Assembly: GCF_001905145.1 (NCBI RefSeq)
Contig: NZ_LWLB01000008.1
Location: 98,205 to 162,204 of the forward strand
Direction of reading: 5' to 3'
Origin: Nocardiopsis sp. TSRI0078
GTDB lineage: Bacteria > Actinomycetota > Actinomycetes > Streptosporangiales > Streptosporangiaceae
Length of the DNA stretch: 64,000 bases
The position numbers and the translations under genes were made by a program. Shown here one piece after another: positions 44,017-58,895 of this stretch (position 1 is the first letter of the stretch; each line of letters opens with the position of its first letter). The notes beneath the pieces are model-generated. The model saw only the letters and a program-made list of their open reading frames with translations, ran no database searches and was not told the DNA's origin.

Positions 44017-45239
44017 CGTGTCCTCTTCCTGTTCCGGATCCGGTCGACCACGACGCGCCCCCCGCGCAGCACCACTCCCACCCGGCGCAGAGCACCGAGG
44101 TCGGCCAGCGGGTCTCCGCGGACGGCGACGAGGTCGGCGGCGCGCCCGGGGACGACCGCGCCGACGTGGAGGGCGCCCAGCGCGCGGGCGGGCGCCGAGG
44201 TGGCCGCGACCAGTGCCCGTCGCGGGGCCAGGCCGCAGGCGGTGAGCAGTTCGATCTCACGGAGCAGCCCGGAGCCGGCGCGCACCGAGGGCATCCCGGC
44301 GTCGCTGCCCGCGAGGAGCGTGCCTCCCGCGTCGGCGAACTCCCCGGCCCGCTCGCGCAGGACCGCCGCGGTGCGGGGGTCGCCGACGGCCTCGGTGACG
44401 GCCAGGGTCGGGGTGAGGGTGACGCCGCGCCGCACCGCCTCCGAGAGCAGGTCCTGCGGCCACCCGTCGAGGGGTCCGCGCGCTTCGAGGTGGTGGAGGT
44501 GGTCGACGCCGGCCTCCAGCAGTTCCTCCAGGTCGGTCAGGTTCCCCCAGTGGGCGGCGACCGGTGTGTCCTGGAGGTGGGCCTCGTCCACGATCGCGGC
44601 CAGGACGCCCGGGTCGAGCGGCTCCAGGCTCCGGCGGCGGGGGTCGCCCCGGTCGTGCACGACCTTGACCAGATCGACGGGGTCCTTCCCCGTGACGAGC
44701 GCCGCCACCTGCGCGCGGGCCTCGTCCGGACCGCGGGGCACGCGGACCCAGTCGTCGCCGGGCGCGGCGCCGACGGTGGCGACCGGGTGTCCTCCGGGAG
44801 CGGTGAAGAGCGGTCCGGCGATCAGCAGGCGGGGACCGGTCAGCGTGCCGTCGGCGGCCCTGCGCCGGAAGTCGTGGACCCAGGCGTTCTCGTCGCCCAG
44901 GCTGCACGCCGTGGTGACCCCGTGGCGGAGGAAGCCGCGTCTCTTGCGCGGCTGGAAGCGGAGCCAGTCGGCCACCGCCCCGGCCCGGGCCAGTGGACCG
45001 GGCGGCCCTTCTCCCCTCCCGGTCTCGGGAGCACCGAGGTGGACGTGGGCGTCGACCAGTCCGGGGAGGACGGTGTGCCCCGCGAGGTCCAGGACCCGGG
45101 CGCGGGGCGGCACCGGCGCACCGGGGCCGACCGCGGTGACGCGGCCGTGCCCGACCACGACGACGGCGTCCCCGTGCGGCTCCAGGTCCTCACCGACGAG
45201 GACCGTGGCCCCGGTCAGGGCGATCGCGTGGTCTTTCAT
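44013..45239 (-). CDS. Amidohydrolase-superfamily metal-dependent hydrolase
   Basis: A 408-residue enzyme with composite beta-sandwich ends around a TIM barrel. HTVLPGLVDAHVHLG gives the HxH metal ligands. VKVVHDRGD, TPVAAHWGNL and HLHHLEARG give the downstream His ligands, and TLLAGSDAGMP contains the conserved Asp. The C-terminal ARALGALHVGAVVPGRAADLVAVRGDPLADL is the imidazolonepropionase/prolidase-type tail seen in many Xaa-Pro-dipeptidase-like amidohydrolases. The substrate is unknown. It heads a two-gene operon with the YqeB-like gene and is divergent from a TetR regulator that probably controls it. Confidence 0.88.
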   Translation of the reverse strand: MKDHAIALTGATVLVGEDLEPHGDAVVVVGHGRVTAVGPGAPVPPRARVLDLAGHTVLPGLVDAHVHLGAPETGRGEGPPGPLARAGAVADWLRFQPRKRRGFLRHGVTTACSLGDENAWVHDFRRRAADGTLTGPRLLIAGPLFTAPGGHPVATVGAAPGDDWVRVPRGPDEARAQVAALVTGKDPVDLVKVVHDRGDPRRRSLEPLDPGVLAAIVDEAHLQDTPVAAHWGNLTDLEELLEAGVDHLHHLEARGPLDGWPQDLLSEAVRRGVTLTPTLAVTEAVGDPRTAAVLRERAGEFADAGGTLLAGSDAGMPSVRAGSGLLREIELLTACGLAPRRALVAATSAPARALGALHVGAVVPGRAADLVAVRGDPLADLGALRRVGVVLRGGRVVVDRIRNRKRTR

Positions 45240-45264
45240 GGCGGCCTCTCGGGGGTGTTCTTCG

Positions 45265-45297
45265 GTGGTCGACCACTTCCTAGTTGAGCATATAGGA
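45265..45297. promoter_or_regulatory. Dyads in the amidohydrolase/TetR divergent promoter
   Basis: GTGGTCGACCAC (45265-45276) is a perfect 12-bp palindrome. Next to it, TCCTAGTT at 45278-45285 and ATATAGGA at 45290-45297 form an imperfect dyad. The gap between the two start codons is only 66 nt, so a regulator bound here would affect both directions. The TetR gene product is the obvious candidate. Confidence 0.55.
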
Positions 45298-45305
45298 TTC
45301 TGTAC

Positions 45306-45938
45306 ATGCAACCAGCCGATAGTGGAGACGGGGGAGGACAGCGGTCCTTCATCGAGGAGGCCCGCCGCCGCCAGATCGTCGCGGCGGCGATCGCGACCAT
45401 CGCCGAGGAGGGCTACGCGCGCGCGTCCTTCGTGCGCATAGCCGCGCGGGCCTCGGTCAGCCCGGGCCTGATCACCTATCACTTCAAGACCAAGGAGCGC
45501 CTGATACGGCAGGTGCTGGAGCATGTCCACACACGTTTGGACCGCGCCATGGAGGGAGGGCCCGAGCCGCTGGCCGGGTTCGAGGACGGGCTGCACCGCA
45601 TCGTCGCCGGCCACGTCAGGTACTGCTCGCAGCACCCGGAGGAGATGGCCGCGCGCCAGGAGATCATCGGTGCCGCGGTGCCGCCCGCCGTCCGCGGGTG
45701 GATCACCGAGAACGAGGCCTCCGGGCGCGCCGAGCTGGTCGGGTTCCTCACCGAGGGGCAGCGCCACGGGGAGTTCCGGGACTTCGACCCGGAGGTGTTC
45801 ACCGACACCCTCTTCGCCGCCCTGGGCTCAGCGCCCCACAGGCTGCGTCGCAGGCCGGCCGGGGAGCACGAGGCCTACGCCCGGGAGCTGGCCCGCCTGT
45901 TCGCGGCCGCCGCGACCGGCCGGGCACCCTCGCGGTGA
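45306..45938 (+). CDS. TetR-family transcriptional regulator
   Basis: A 210-residue repressor-type protein. The N-terminal HTH (about 18-65) has RRQIVAAAIATIAEEGYARASFVRIAARASVSPGLITYHFKTKERLI. The ligand domain follows, of normal length, with HVRYCSQHPEEMAARQEIIGAA. It is divergent from the amidohydrolase gene across a 66-nt gap containing dyads, the usual arrangement for local control. The ligand is unknown; the substrate of the hydrolase is a fair guess. Confidence 0.93.
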   Translation: MQPADSGDGGGQRSFIEEARRRQIVAAAIATIAEEGYARASFVRIAARASVSPGLITYHFKTKERLIRQVLEHVHTRLDRAMEGGPEPLAGFEDGLHRIVAGHVRYCSQHPEEMAARQEIIGAAVPPAVRGWITENEASGRAELVGFLTEGQRHGEFRDFDPEVFTDTLFAALGSAPHRLRRRPAGEHEAYARELARLFAAAATGRAPSR

Positions 45939-46045
45939 GCGGGACGGCCGCGGCTTCGGTGCCTCGGGGCCCGTGCCCGTCCGAGGTCCTCCCGGGGCAC
46001 GGGGAAGGGGATACGGGCCCGGCCGACGGGCCCGGACACGACGAC

Positions 46046-46081
46046 GCCGGTGCCGCCGCGGGGTTCCACGGCGGCACCGGC
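46046..46081. terminator. Bidirectional hairpin between the TetR gene and the peptide-transport operon
   Basis: GCCGGTGCCGCCG (46046-46058) pairs with CGGCGGCACCGGC (46069-46081) over 13 bp. A second, 9-bp hairpin, GGCCGTCCC/GGGACGGCC, lies at 46101-46119. Confidence 0.75.
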
Positions 46082-46131
46082 GTGCGGTACCGAAGAGCCG
46101 GGCCGTCCCGGGGACGGCCGGAGGCCGAAGC

Positions 46132-47913
<1,782 letters not shown>

Positions 47914-47958
47914 GTCACTTTCCTTCGTTAGAGCTGGTCTGTTCAACGCTGTCGGGCG

Positions 47959-48972
<1,014 letters not shown>

Positions 48973-48980
48973 CGCGGTCA

Positions 48981-49015
48981 GCGGCGGGGTCCCACGGGGC
49001 CGTGGACCCCGCCGC
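48981..49015 (-). terminator. Intra-operon hairpin between the binding-protein and permease-B genes
   Basis: GCGGCGGGGTCC (48981-48992) pairs with GGACCCCGCCGC (49004-49015), and the stem extends as ACGG/CCGT past one bulged base. It lies between the binding-protein stop and the permease start. Such stem-loops often stabilise the upstream binding-protein mRNA and lower expression of downstream permeases. Confidence 0.65.
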
Positions 49016-49056
49016 TTTCACCTGCCTTCTCGTACTAGTTCAGGCCGGTTGGGGCT

Positions 49057-50820
49057 CTAGCCCCGGTCCACGCCCAGGGCCATGAAGTCGTACATCGCGT
49101 ACGCGGACGTGTGGTAGACGTTGGTCAGCTCGTCCGAGCGGTAGTACAGCGCACGGTCGAAGACGACCGGCAGGATGGCCGCCTGCTCCATGACCAGGGT
49201 GTCGATCTGCTCGTAGATCGCGGCGCGCTCGGTCGGGTCCTCGGTCTGGAGGGCCTTGTCCCACAGCTCGTTGACCTCGGGGTCGTCGAGCTCGGAGGTG
49301 TTGTAGTTGCCCGTCTTCTGGATGGCGTCGCCGTCGGTGATCTTGGAGGCGAAGCCGTAGCCGGTGGCCCAGTCCGGGCTCCAGCCGGAGACGCTCAGAC
49401 CGATGTCGTTCTCACGGACGTAGTCCTGCGAGCCGGCGTACTGGGCGAAGAAGTCCTCGGCCGGGAAGGTCTGGATGTCGATCTCGATACCGACGCGCTT
49501 CAGGGACTCCTGGAGGGACTCGGCGGTGGCGATGTCGTTGGGACGACCGTCGCGGACGGCGATGGTGGTGCTGAAGCCGTCGCCCTCGCCGCACTCCTCC
49601 AGCTTGGCCTCGGCCGACTCCAGGTCGCCCTTGTTGTCCTCGGACGAGTACAGGTTCGACTCCGGGTTCGAGCCCGGGATGGTCGGCGGGAGCAGGTTGG
49701 TGGCGATGTCGCCGCCGCTCTCGCCGCCCCAGGCGCGGTGCAGGCTGTCGCGGTCGGCCGCGTACATGATCGCCTGGCGGCAGGCCACGTCCTCGATGAC
49801 CGGGGTGTGGATGTTGACGTAGCGCAGCGCACCGCTGAACGGGTTGTCCAGGTTGGACTGGGCGTCCTCGTCGGTGAGCAGGGTGCTCTTCATCGCCGGG
49901 CCGACGCCGACACCGGCCAGGTCGACGTCGATGTCGCCGTTGACCAGGCGCTGGTCGATCTCGTCCTGGTCGATGCCGATCTGGACGGTGACCTCGTCCG
50001 GCAGGGCCGGGCGGATCGGGTCGGTCTCGGCGTCCCAGTGCTCGTTGCGGACCAGGTCGAGCTTCACGCCGGGCTCGTAGTCGCCGTCGAACTTGTACGG
50101 GCCCGAGGAGACGACGTGCTCCTTGTACAGCGCACCGCGGTCGGCCTCCACCGGCACCGGGGCGGTCTGCGACTGGGTCAGCACGTACGGGAACTCGGAG
50201 AAGGAGTCCTTGAGGTGGAAGACCAGGGTGTGGTCGTCCGGGGTCTCCACCGCGGTGAAGGTCTCCAGCGGGTTGTCGACCTCGTAGACGTTGAAGGGCT
50301 CCTGGTCCAGGTGGGCCTCGAAGTAGCGCGGACCGTTGGGCAGCTCTCCGCCGTTGTAGTTGGAGCGCGCGATGGCGTACTTGATGTCCTGCGCCGTGAT
50401 CTCGGAACCGTCCTCGTACTTGAGGCCTTCCTGGATCTTGACGGTCCACTCGGTGAAGTCGTCGTTGGGCTCCGGCATACCCGCGGCCATGTCCGTGGTC
50501 AGCTCGGAGGACTCCTCACCCGGAGCCGGGGTGAAGGCCAGCAGCGTACGGGCGTAGTAGCGGCTGAAGTTCCAGCTGAAGCCGTAGTAGGTGTCGCCCG
50601 GGTCGGTGGAGTCGAAGTCCGTGGCGATGGCGTAGCGCAGGGTGCCGCCGGTCTTGTCCGAGGGGTTGACGACCTCGGTCGCCCCCTGGTTGAAGCTGGC
50701 GTCGGACTCGGAGCCTCCGCCCGCGGAGTCACCGCCTCCGCATGCCGAAAGGAAGATGGACGCCGCCGCGCCCAGCGCGACGAAGCCGAGGGTGCGTTTC
50801 CTCAAGGGACTGCCTCTCAT
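49057..50820 (-). CDS. Oligopeptide-binding lipoprotein (DppA/OppA type)
   Basis: A 587-residue SBP family 5 protein. The signal peptide MRGSPLRKRTLGFVALGAAASIFLSACGGG has the lipobox LSAC (Cys27). The mature part includes GGTLRYAIATDFDSTDPGDTYYGF, WTVKIQEGLKYEDGSEITAQDIKYAIARS, VETPDDHTLVFHLKD and RYVNIHTPVIEDVACRQAIMYAADR, the usual family 5 signatures. SGWSPDWATGYGFASKI corresponds to the ligand-proximal loop of peptide binders. It lies between permease C and permease B, an unusual internal position. Confidence 0.93.
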   Translation of the reverse strand: MRGSPLRKRTLGFVALGAAASIFLSACGGGDSAGGGSESDASFNQGATEVVNPSDKTGGTLRYAIATDFDSTDPGDTYYGFSWNFSRYYARTLLAFTPAPGEESSELTTDMAAGMPEPNDDFTEWTVKIQEGLKYEDGSEITAQDIKYAIARSNYNGGELPNGPRYFEAHLDQEPFNVYEVDNPLETFTAVETPDDHTLVFHLKDSFSEFPYVLTQSQTAPVPVEADRGALYKEHVVSSGPYKFDGDYEPGVKLDLVRNEHWDAETDPIRPALPDEVTVQIGIDQDEIDQRLVNGDIDVDLAGVGVGPAMKSTLLTDEDAQSNLDNPFSGALRYVNIHTPVIEDVACRQAIMYAADRDSLHRAWGGESGGDIATNLLPPTIPGSNPESNLYSSEDNKGDLESAEAKLEECGEGDGFSTTIAVRDGRPNDIATAESLQESLKRVGIEIDIQTFPAEDFFAQYAGSQDYVRENDIGLSVSGWSPDWATGYGFASKITDGDAIQKTGNYNTSELDDPEVNELWDKALQTEDPTERAAIYEQIDTLVMEQAAILPVVFDRALYYRSDELTNVYHTSAYAMYDFMALGVDRG

Positions 50821-50905
50821 ACGAACCTGATGGGGATGATGGGATCAACCTGTCGTCGGATCTCATGCCGTGGTGGCAGCCGTGCGGGGCGGCCACCGGC
50901 CGGGA

Positions 50906-51955
50906 TCAGTCGGAGGTCTTGGGATCGAAAGCGTCTCGGAGTCCGTCACCGAACAGGTTGAACGCGAGCACGGTGACGAAGATGGCCAGACCCGGGAAGA
51001 CGACGAAGTACGGCGCGTTCTCGTACAGGGGTACGGCGTCGGACAGCATCTTCCCCCAGCTCGGGGTGGGCGGGTTGATCCCGACGCCGAGGAAGCTCAG
51101 CGCCGCCTCGAAGAGGATGTTCGTCGGGATGAGCAGGGTCGAGTAGACGATGATCGGCGTGACCAGGTTCGGCAGGATCTCCCTGAACAGGATGTGCCGG
51201 TTGCTGGCACCCAGGCTCCTGGCGGCCTCGACGAACTCCCGCTCGCGTAGGGAGAGCGTCTGTCCACGGACGATGCGGGCGATGTAGGGCCAGTTGAAGA
51301 AGCCGATGATGAAGACGATGACGCCGATGCGCAGACCGTTGCCGGTCAGCCCGAGGACGCCCTCGGGGATGACGCCCACGAGAGCGATGGCGAAGAGCAT
51401 CAGCGGGAAGGCCAGGAAGACGTCCATGGCCCGGCTGATGACGGTGTCGATCCAGCCGCCCTTGTACCCGGCGACGATGCCGAGCAGGGTGCCCAGGACC
51501 ACGCACAGCACCGTGGACAGGAAGGCCACCAGCAGGGAGATCTGGGCGCCGTAGACGATGCGGCTGAACAGGTCGCGCCCGGTGACGGGCTCCACGCCCA
51601 GCAGGTGCTCCGCGCTGATCGCACCCCAGGGATCGGTGTCGAACGGACTCGGATTGGCCGGGTCCTTCATCGGCAGGCCGGTGCTGGGCTCGATCAGGTC
51701 CTGGTGGAACTGGGTGGGCGGGGCCCCGAACCACTTGGCCAGCAGGGGCGCACAGATCGCGGCCAGGATGAGCAGGACCACGACCACGCCGGAGACCATG
51801 GCGACCTTGTCCTTGCGCAGCCGCTGCCAGGCGATCTGGCGCAGGGACCGGTTGTCGGAGTCTCCGCGGACCTCACGGGCCTGCGTAGCGACGTTCACGG
51901 CGTCGGTCTGCTCCGCCTGCTCCGCCGAATCGGGGGCATGCGAGGGCGCGCTCAT
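50906..51955 (-). CDS. Oligopeptide ABC transporter permease (DppC/OppC type), first gene of the operon
   Basis: A 349-residue permease. An N-terminal disordered acidic stretch (to about 40) is followed by the OppC N-domain LRQIAWQRLRKDKVAMVSGVVVVLLILAAICAPLLAKW, a periplasmic domain (HLLGVEPVTGRDLFSRIVYGAQ) and the permease core with RGQTLSLREREFVEAARSLGASNRHILFREILPNLVTPIIV. I chose ATG 51955 over the in-frame GTG at 51973 because GGAGAG lies at the right distance. It is the promoter-proximal gene of a C-A-B-DF operon, an atypical order. A long AT-rich region precedes it. Confidence 0.92.
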   Translation of the reverse strand: MSAPSHAPDSAEQAEQTDAVNVATQAREVRGDSDNRSLRQIAWQRLRKDKVAMVSGVVVVLLILAAICAPLLAKWFGAPPTQFHQDLIEPSTGLPMKDPANPSPFDTDPWGAISAEHLLGVEPVTGRDLFSRIVYGAQISLLVAFLSTVLCVVLGTLLGIVAGYKGGWIDTVISRAMDVFLAFPLMLFAIALVGVIPEGVLGLTGNGLRIGVIVFIIGFFNWPYIARIVRGQTLSLREREFVEAARSLGASNRHILFREILPNLVTPIIVYSTLLIPTNILFEAALSFLGVGINPPTPSWGKMLSDAVPLYENAPYFVVFPGLAIFVTVLAFNLFGDGLRDAFDPKTSD

Positions 51956-52461
51956 CAGGCCACCACTCTCCACTCATACGCTTCTGGCCGAGGAGAACGG
52001 AACAGAACCCACGTGTGGAACCGCCGGGGATGACCTGCGGAGCTCACAGTGGGGCCGGCCGGTTCTCGACGCTGGCTGGCTTGGGCGCTGTGTCGGCGCG
52101 GCGGGTGGTGACCCGTCAGCGCAGACCCCGGTCCGTGCGGGTGTGCCGCATCACCTGAGAGGTTGGACACACCGGGACCGATACACCCGGGCTGTTACAC
52201 AGCGACCAACTTACTCGCCCGTCGAGTGCGGAGCGTCCAATATCCGATCATGTATCTAAATCGTGACAAACAATGTCAAAAGGCTTATATAACAACAAAA
52301 GCTGACACAGTTCGCATTCATCGGATGACCGGACGCGAGCTGGGACGATGCCCGGTGGCGTTGGACCAACGATACGTCCGGATGCGCACCGGTTCGTCCG
52401 CCAAAGAGGAACGCTATGGCAAGTGCTATGTGGCATAGCGTGTCAGCGCCCATCCGAAAAG
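51956..52461. promoter_or_regulatory. AT-rich upstream region of the oligopeptide transporter operon
   Basis: About 500 bp without a credible gene. From about 52205 to 52335 the DNA is strikingly AT-rich for this genome. On the minus strand a TTGACA (52274-52279) is followed 15-17 nt on by TAGATA/GATACA (52251-52258), a plausible main-sigma promoter. TGACA (52264-52268) and TGTCA (52274-52278) form a dyad overlapping its -35. Further upstream, ACGCTATG (52411-52418) and CATAGCGT (52434-52441) are perfectly complementary, with a direct GCTATG repeat at 52425-52430 between them, like a regulator cluster. Confidence 0.5.
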
Positions 52462-52495
52462 CGACGACGGCCCCGCGTCGGCGGGACCGTCGTCG
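52462..52495 (-). terminator. Terminator of the small membrane-protein gene
   Basis: CGACGACGG and CCCGC (52462-52476, one mismatch) pair with GCGGG and CCGTCGTCG (52481-52495) around GTCG. On the minus strand it is followed by CTTTTC. Confidence 0.8.
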
Positions 52496-52535
52496 TCCGT
52501 CCGTCGTGGGCGGGCCCTCCCGGGCGCCGCGCGGG

Positions 52536-53030
52536 CTACTCGATACCGCGCTTGCGCAACAGCTCCTCGATGTCACCGAAGTCGGAGAGGTCGTCGGCGG
52601 CGCCGGACTTCTTGGGGGGCGCGCCCATCTGGCCCTTGGCGTCCCCGGCCCCGGCGGCCGTACCGGGCCGGGCGCCCTCCCCCGCGGCCCTGGGCGCCTT
52701 GTCCCGGGGCCGGGTCCCCGCGCCGCGGGCGCGCATGACGCCCGAGACCACGTAGAGCACCACCGCCACGCCCAGCAGGACCACGCCGGCCCACACCGCC
52801 GGGTTGAACAGCAGGCCGACCAGGATGCCGAAGATGCTCATGACGAACTGCCAGACGGCGTTCATCAGCCCGATCAGACCGGCGGCCAGCGGCAGCAGCG
52901 ACCACGCCACCCCCCGCAGGCCGGCGGCGGCCCCCTTGGCCCGCCACACGACGAAGGAGATCACCAGTCCCACGAGGGTGAGGCCGCCTCCCAGGACCAG
53001 ACCGGTCATCCATGTCAGATTCTCAGGCAT
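52536..53030 (-). CDS. Small conserved membrane protein with charged tail
   Basis: A 164-residue protein. Three or four hydrophobic segments (about 8-28, 38-58, 62-78, 80-100) are followed by a Lys/Arg/Ala-rich cytoplasmic tail ending SDFGDIEELLRKRGIE, a conserved-looking C-terminal motif. I do not recognise the family. ATG 53030 starts it; the longer frame to 53126 is not supported by a ribosome site. It stands between a terminator and the HAD gene, on the same strand as the HAD and metH genes. Confidence 0.7.
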   Translation of the reverse strand: MPENLTWMTGLVLGGGLTLVGLVISFVVWRAKGAAAGLRGVAWSLLPLAAGLIGLMNAVWQFVMSIFGILVGLLFNPAVWAGVVLLGVAVVLYVVSGVMRARGAGTRPRDKAPRAAGEGARPGTAAGAGDAKGQMGAPPKKSGAADDLSDFGDIEELLRKRGIE

Positions 53031-53187
53031 GGGCCCAGTCTCCCATCCGGCGCCGGAACGCACATCCGGTCGATCCCTTAGGGCGTGCCCCCGATCCGGC
53101 GCCCGCGTCGGGGCTCCCCCCTCCACGCTACCCGTGCGTCCGGCGCCCGGGCGGGCGAAGGGAAGGGGAGGGACGTCCCGGTCGCGC

Positions 53188-53901
53188 TCAGCGGTCGGCG
53201 ACCAGCGACTCCAGCCAGTCCAGGTCCACGCCCACCAGGGTGTCCCGGAACACCACGCCCTCGCGCGGCGGGATCTCCACGTGGTTGGGCACCGCGACCG
53301 TGACGCACCCGGCGTCGGCCGCCGAGGCCACGCCGACCACCGAGTCCTCGAAGGCGACGCAGCGCGCGGGATCGACCCCGAGCCGCCGCGCGGCCCTGAG
53401 GTAGGGGTCGGGGTCGGGCTTGTTCGCGGCGACCTCGTCCCCGGCCACCGAGTCGTCGAAGTTGTCCAGGCCGATCCCGTCGATCGCCGCCTGCACCAGC
53501 GGGCGCTCGGTGGAGGTCACCAGGGCCACCGGCACCCCGGCCTCCGACAGCATGGTCACCAGCGCCTTGGCCCCCGGGCGCAGCTGGGCGCCTCCCGCGA
53601 GCTTGGCGCGAAACCGTGCGTACAGGCGGTCGGCGACCTCGCGCGGGGTGAGGTGGTGGGCGCCGGTCAGGTCGATGATGTAGCGGCCCACGGGCTCGGC
53701 GGCGTTGCCGACGTTGCGCGCGTGGTCCTCCTCGGTCCACACCCCGCCCAGTTCGGCGACCAGCTCGGCCTCGGACTCACCCCACAGGTGCTCGCTCTCG
53801 ATGAGGGTGCCGTCCATGTCCAGGAGCACCGCCTGGAGGCGTCTGCCCCCGGGTGCCGCGGCGTCGGAGGTGTCAGGGCTCAGGGTGCTCTGCTCGCTCA
53901 T
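53188..53901 (-). CDS. HAD-superfamily phosphatase (beta-phosphoglucomutase-like)
   Basis: A 237-residue HAD-IA hydrolase. After a 20-residue Ser/Thr-rich N-terminus, LQAVLLDMDGTLIESEHLWG holds the nucleophile Asp. VALVTSTERPLVQAA is motif II, and AANKPDPDPYLRAARRLG is motif III with Lys. CVAFEDSVVGVASAADAG is motif IV. This arrangement matches the PGMB/phosphatase class; several actinobacterial homologs are annotated only as HAD hydrolase. It lies between metH and the membrane-protein gene on the same strand; 299 nt separate it from the metH stop. Confidence 0.9.
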   Translation of the reverse strand: MSEQSTLSPDTSDAAAPGGRRLQAVLLDMDGTLIESEHLWGESEAELVAELGGVWTEEDHARNVGNAAEPVGRYIIDLTGAHHLTPREVADRLYARFRAKLAGGAQLRPGAKALVTMLSEAGVPVALVTSTERPLVQAAIDGIGLDNFDDSVAGDEVAANKPDPDPYLRAARRLGVDPARCVAFEDSVVGVASAADAGCVTVAVPNHVEIPPREGVVFRDTLVGVDLDWLESLVADR

Positions 53902-54099
53902 GTGTTCGGTGGCGTGTTCCGGCCGGGACCGGCAGGGACACCACGCTCTCCCCTCGTGTGTCATGGGTTCCGGCCCGCCCAGGGGGCACCCCGGTGGTGT
54001 GCGTCATCATCGTGCTGGACGCGGGGCGCCCTCACCGTGAAGGGGACCTGTCGGCGTCCTTTCCACACTACGAACTCTCGGACCGCGGCGGGGGGAGAG

Positions 54100-54140
54100 C
54101 TCTCCCACACACGGGGGCCCGGCCCGCCCCCGTGGGAGAG
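54100..54140 (-). terminator. Terminator hairpin after metH
   Basis: CTCTCCCAC (54100-54108) plus GGGGGC (54113-54118) pair with GCCCCCGTGGGAGAG (54126-54140) over 15 bp, with a 4-nt bulge. It is 60 nt past the metH stop on the minus strand. Confidence 0.6.
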
Positions 54141-54200
54141 GGGCCGGACCGGGCCCGGCGTGCGGGACCGCGCCAGCCTCCCGGGCGGGCCGGGAGCCGG

Positions 54201-57674
<3,474 letters not shown>

Positions 57675-57958
57675 ATTTCGCAACTCTATGTCGGGGCACC
57701 GCGGCGGCCCAGCTGATGCCCCCGTGACGCGTGGCACTGGGTGGACCCGCGGTGCGAAAGGCGGGTCGGGGCGTCCGGGGACGGCGGCGTCCTTGTCAGT
57801 CGCTGTCTGCGAGGTTACCCGATCGCCCGTTCCAGCACGTGAGACGGGTGTCCCACGGAGTGTGACCCGCTCCCTCCACCGGAGTGCGGGCGACGGTTTC
57901 CCGGGCGGGTCGGAACCCCGTAGGGTGGACCCCGTCCGCGTGCAGGAAGGGGCCATCG

Positions 57959-58798
57959 ATGACCAAGCTCGTCCGGGAGCTTGTCGAACCTGTGATGGTG
58001 GCGGCGTTCGAGGGGTGGAACGACGCCGGAGAGGCGGCGAGTCTCGCCGTGGAGCACCTCTCCAGGGAGTGGGGCGCCTACGAGCTGTGCGCCCTGACGC
58101 CGGACGACTACTACGACTTCCAGGTGACACGGCCGCGCATGTCGGTCGTGGACGGCGTGGTCGGCGAGGTCGAGTGGCCCACGACCCGGGTCCAGGTGGC
58201 CAGGCCGCCGGGGTCGGGGCGCGACGTGGTGCTGGTGACCGGCCCCGAGCCGAACATGCGGTGGCGTTCCTACACCGCCGACCTGCTGGCGGTCGCCCGG
58301 GAACTGGGCGTGCGGCGGGTGGTGATGCTGGGCTCGCTGCTGGCGGACGCCCCGCACACCCGGCCGATCCCGGTGACCGGGATGGCCTCGCCCGTGGACC
58401 TGGGCACCGCCCTGGGGCTCGAGGCGACCACCTACTCGGGTCCGACGGGGATCGTGGGCGTGGCCCACGAGACGTTCAGCTCGGTGGGTATGGAGACGGT
58501 GTCGCTGTGGGCGGCCATCCCCCACTACGTCGCCCAGCCGCCGTGCCCGAAGGCGACCCTGGCGCTGCTGGCGTGGCTGGAGGACTTCCTGGACCTGCGG
58601 GTGCCGCTGGGCGAGCTGCCCGACGAGGCCGTCTCGTGGGAGTCCAACGTCAACGAGCTGACCGCCGAGGACGAGGACATCGCGGCGTACGTGCGCGGCC
58701 TGGAGGAGGCCAAGGACACCGCCGATCTGCCGGAGGCCTCCGGGGACGCGATCGCCCGGGACTTCGAGCGCTACCTGCGCCGCCACGACGAGGGCTGA
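57959..58798 (+). CDS. PAC2-family protein (proteasome-assembly-chaperone-like)
   Basis: A 279-residue protein. MVAAFEGWNDAGEAASLAVEHL is the PAC2 N-terminal signature. VVLVTGPEPNMRWRSYTADLLAVARELGVRRVVMLGSLLADAPHTRPIPVTG and PTGIVGVAHE complete the domain. The C-terminal YVRGLEEAKDTADLPEASGDAIARDFERYLRRHDEG is the usual helical tail. In mycobacteria a PAC2 gene also lies next to metH and near mshC, so the neighbourhood is conserved. ATG 57959 has an AGGAAGGGG site. The role is unknown. Confidence 0.9.
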   Translation: MTKLVRELVEPVMVAAFEGWNDAGEAASLAVEHLSREWGAYELCALTPDDYYDFQVTRPRMSVVDGVVGEVEWPTTRVQVARPPGSGRDVVLVTGPEPNMRWRSYTADLLAVARELGVRRVVMLGSLLADAPHTRPIPVTGMASPVDLGTALGLEATTYSGPTGIVGVAHETFSSVGMETVSLWAAIPHYVAQPPCPKATLALLAWLEDFLDLRVPLGELPDEAVSWESNVNELTAEDEDIAAYVRGLEEAKDTADLPEASGDAIARDFERYLRRHDEG

Positions 58799-58816
58799 GC
58801 GCCTCCACGAGCCGAC

Positions 58817-58841
58817 GGGCCCCGGCGGATCGCCGGGGCCC
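58817..58841 (+). terminator. Terminator hairpin after the PAC2 gene
   Basis: GGGCCCCGGCG (58817-58827) pairs with CGCCGGGGCCC (58831-58841) around GAT, 18 nt past the stop. Confidence 0.8.
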
Positions 58842-58895
58842 GCTTCCGTGCGGGTCCGTCCGGGCGCCTGGGCTCAGGCGCCGGGGCGGTCGGCC

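Noticed and set aside
52163..52438. 91-codon open frame in the AT-rich leader of the peptide transporter
   Set aside because: Overlaps promoter-like elements on the other strand, starts without a ribosome site and has no coding bias.
57675..57958. Possible cobalamin or SAM/SAH riboswitch upstream of metH
   Set aside because: I looked for the conserved B12 box and SAH/SAM-element cores on the minus strand and found none that I could align. An Infernal search would settle it.
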